NCBI RefSeq assembly: GCF_036226665.1
Contig: NZ_CP109007.1
Coordinates: 5,558,501 to 5,622,500 of the forward strand
From: Streptomyces sp. NBC_00691
Lineage (GTDB): Bacteria; Actinomycetota; Actinomycetes; Streptomycetales; Streptomycetaceae
DNA length: 64,000 nucleotides
Direction of reading: 5' to 3'
Shown in pieces: positions 63,386-64,000 of the stretch; the first letter of the stretch is position 1, and every line of letters starts with the position of its first letter. The translations under genes and the position numbers were made by a program. Below the pieces are notes generated by a model. That model searched no databases. It was not told the DNA's origin and saw nothing but the letters and a program-made list of their open reading frames with translations.

Positions 63386-64000
63386 TTACTTCAGGCCGGG
63401 GTACAGCGGGTGCTTGTCGGCGAGCGCCGTCACCCGGGCCTTCAGCGAAGCGGCCTTGTCGGCGTCGAAGCCGGGCTTCAGGGTCTCCGCGATGATGTCG
63501 CCGACCTCGGTGAAGTCCTCTGCCTGGAAACCGCGGGTCGCGAGCGCCGGCGTACCGATGCGCAGACCCGAGGTGACCATCGGCGGGCGCGGGTCGTTCG
63601 GAACGGCGTTCCGGTTGACCGTGATGCCGACCTCGTGGAGACGGTCCTCGGCCTGCTGGCCGTCCAGCTCGCTGTCGCGCAGGTCGACGAGGAGCAGGTG
63701 GACGTCCGTACCGCCGGACAGGACGGAGACACCGTGGGCGGTGACGTCGTCCCGGACCAGGCGCTCGGCGATGATGCGGGCGCCGTCCAGGGTGCGCTGC
63801 TGGCGCTCCTTGAACTCCTCCGAGGCCGCGACCTTGAAGGAGACGGCCTTGGCCGCGATCACGTGCTCCAGCGGGCCGCCCTGGAAACCGGGGAAGACCG
63901 AGGAGTTCAGCTTCTTGGCGAACTCCTTCTTCGCCAGGATGATGCCGCCGCGGGGGCCGCCGAGCGTCTTGTGCGTGGTGGAGGTCACCACGTCCGCGTG
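63386..64000 (-). CDS. glyA: Serine hydroxymethyltransferase (partial, runs off the window)
   Basis: The C-terminal 204 residues of SHMT, a PLP enzyme exchanging serine and glycine with tetrahydrofolate. The PLP lysine lies in VTSTTHKTLGGPRGG near the window edge (Lys in THKT). The rest of the large domain and the C-terminal domain (GGTDVHLLLVDLR, NAVPNDPRPPMVTSGLRIGT) follow to a normal stop. The N-terminal half, about 220 residues, lies beyond position 64000. Same strand and order as sdaA. Confidence 0.95.
   Translation of the reverse strand, partial: HADVVTSTTHKTLGGPRGGIILAKKEFAKKLNSSVFPGFQGGPLEHVIAAKAVSFKVAASEEFKERQQRTLDGARIIAERLVRDDVTAHGVSVLSGGTDVHLLLVDLRDSELDGQQAEDRLHEVGITVNRNAVPNDPRPPMVTSGLRIGTPALATRGFQAEDFTEVGDIIAETLKPGFDADKAASLKARVTALADKHPLYPGLK

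Overview
This is a very GC-rich window with many GTG starts and dense, often 4-base-overlapping genes. It reads as a Streptomyces chromosome. The backbone is glycogen/trehalose and cell-wall housekeeping: treS and glgE (left edge), glgP, a two-component system, an M4 protease, a heterodimeric ABC exporter, glgX, two L,D-transpeptidases, an enoyl-CoA hydratase, an HATPase regulator, an EF-hand protein, and sdaA and glyA (right edge). From memory this order resembles S. coelicolor around SCO5440-SCO5470. Against that backbone two accessory blocks stand out.

Block 1 (about 4.1-11.9 kb) sits between glgE and glgP, genes I expect to be adjacent and divergent. It holds an NmrA-like reductase, an AraC/cupin regulator, an HpaB-type flavin hydroxylase, an MFS exporter, a PrnB-like heme enzyme (pyrrolnitrin family, IDO/TDO superfamily) and a PhzS-like FAD monooxygenase. 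It looks like a small pathway for an aromatic amino acid-derived compound, probably from tryptophan. I know of no described product.

Block 2 (about 36.4-61.6 kb) lies between the EF-hand gene and sdaA and looks like a thiopeptide-type RiPP cluster. It has two tandem precursor peptides with identical cores (SSGSIGTSSSSSSTCSAC). It has a glutamylating LanB, two SpaB_C-like proteins (glutamate elimination and probable pyridine synthase), an Ocin-ThiF/RRE protein with a YcaO cyclodehydratase, and two SagB-type azoline oxidases. A small membrane protein, a DrrAB-like exporter and an FAD monooxygenase complete this set. Divergent from the first SagB gene is an operon of a multicopper oxidase, an AMP-ligase and the GriI/GriH pair that makes 3-amino-4-hydroxybenzoate (3,4-AHBA). 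The layout suggests either a RiPP carrying an aminohydroxybenzoate (or derived phenoxazinone/benzoxazole) unit, or two interleaved pathways under common control. Supporting common control, the palindrome TGAC-N4-GTCA occurs perfectly four times by eye in the window. All four copies lie in intergenic promoter regions of this block, with imperfect copies upstream of the precursor gene and the exporter.

Between the blocks (14.6-35.8 kb) the genes are mostly ordinary, with some odd members. These include a histidine kinase with a C-terminal membrane anchor and outer domain, a GntR-TetR fusion regulator, an AraC gene fragment, and a NodB-fold lipoprotein lacking the usual catalytic/metal aspartates. 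I saw no rRNA, tRNA, IS element, integrase or CRISPR array.
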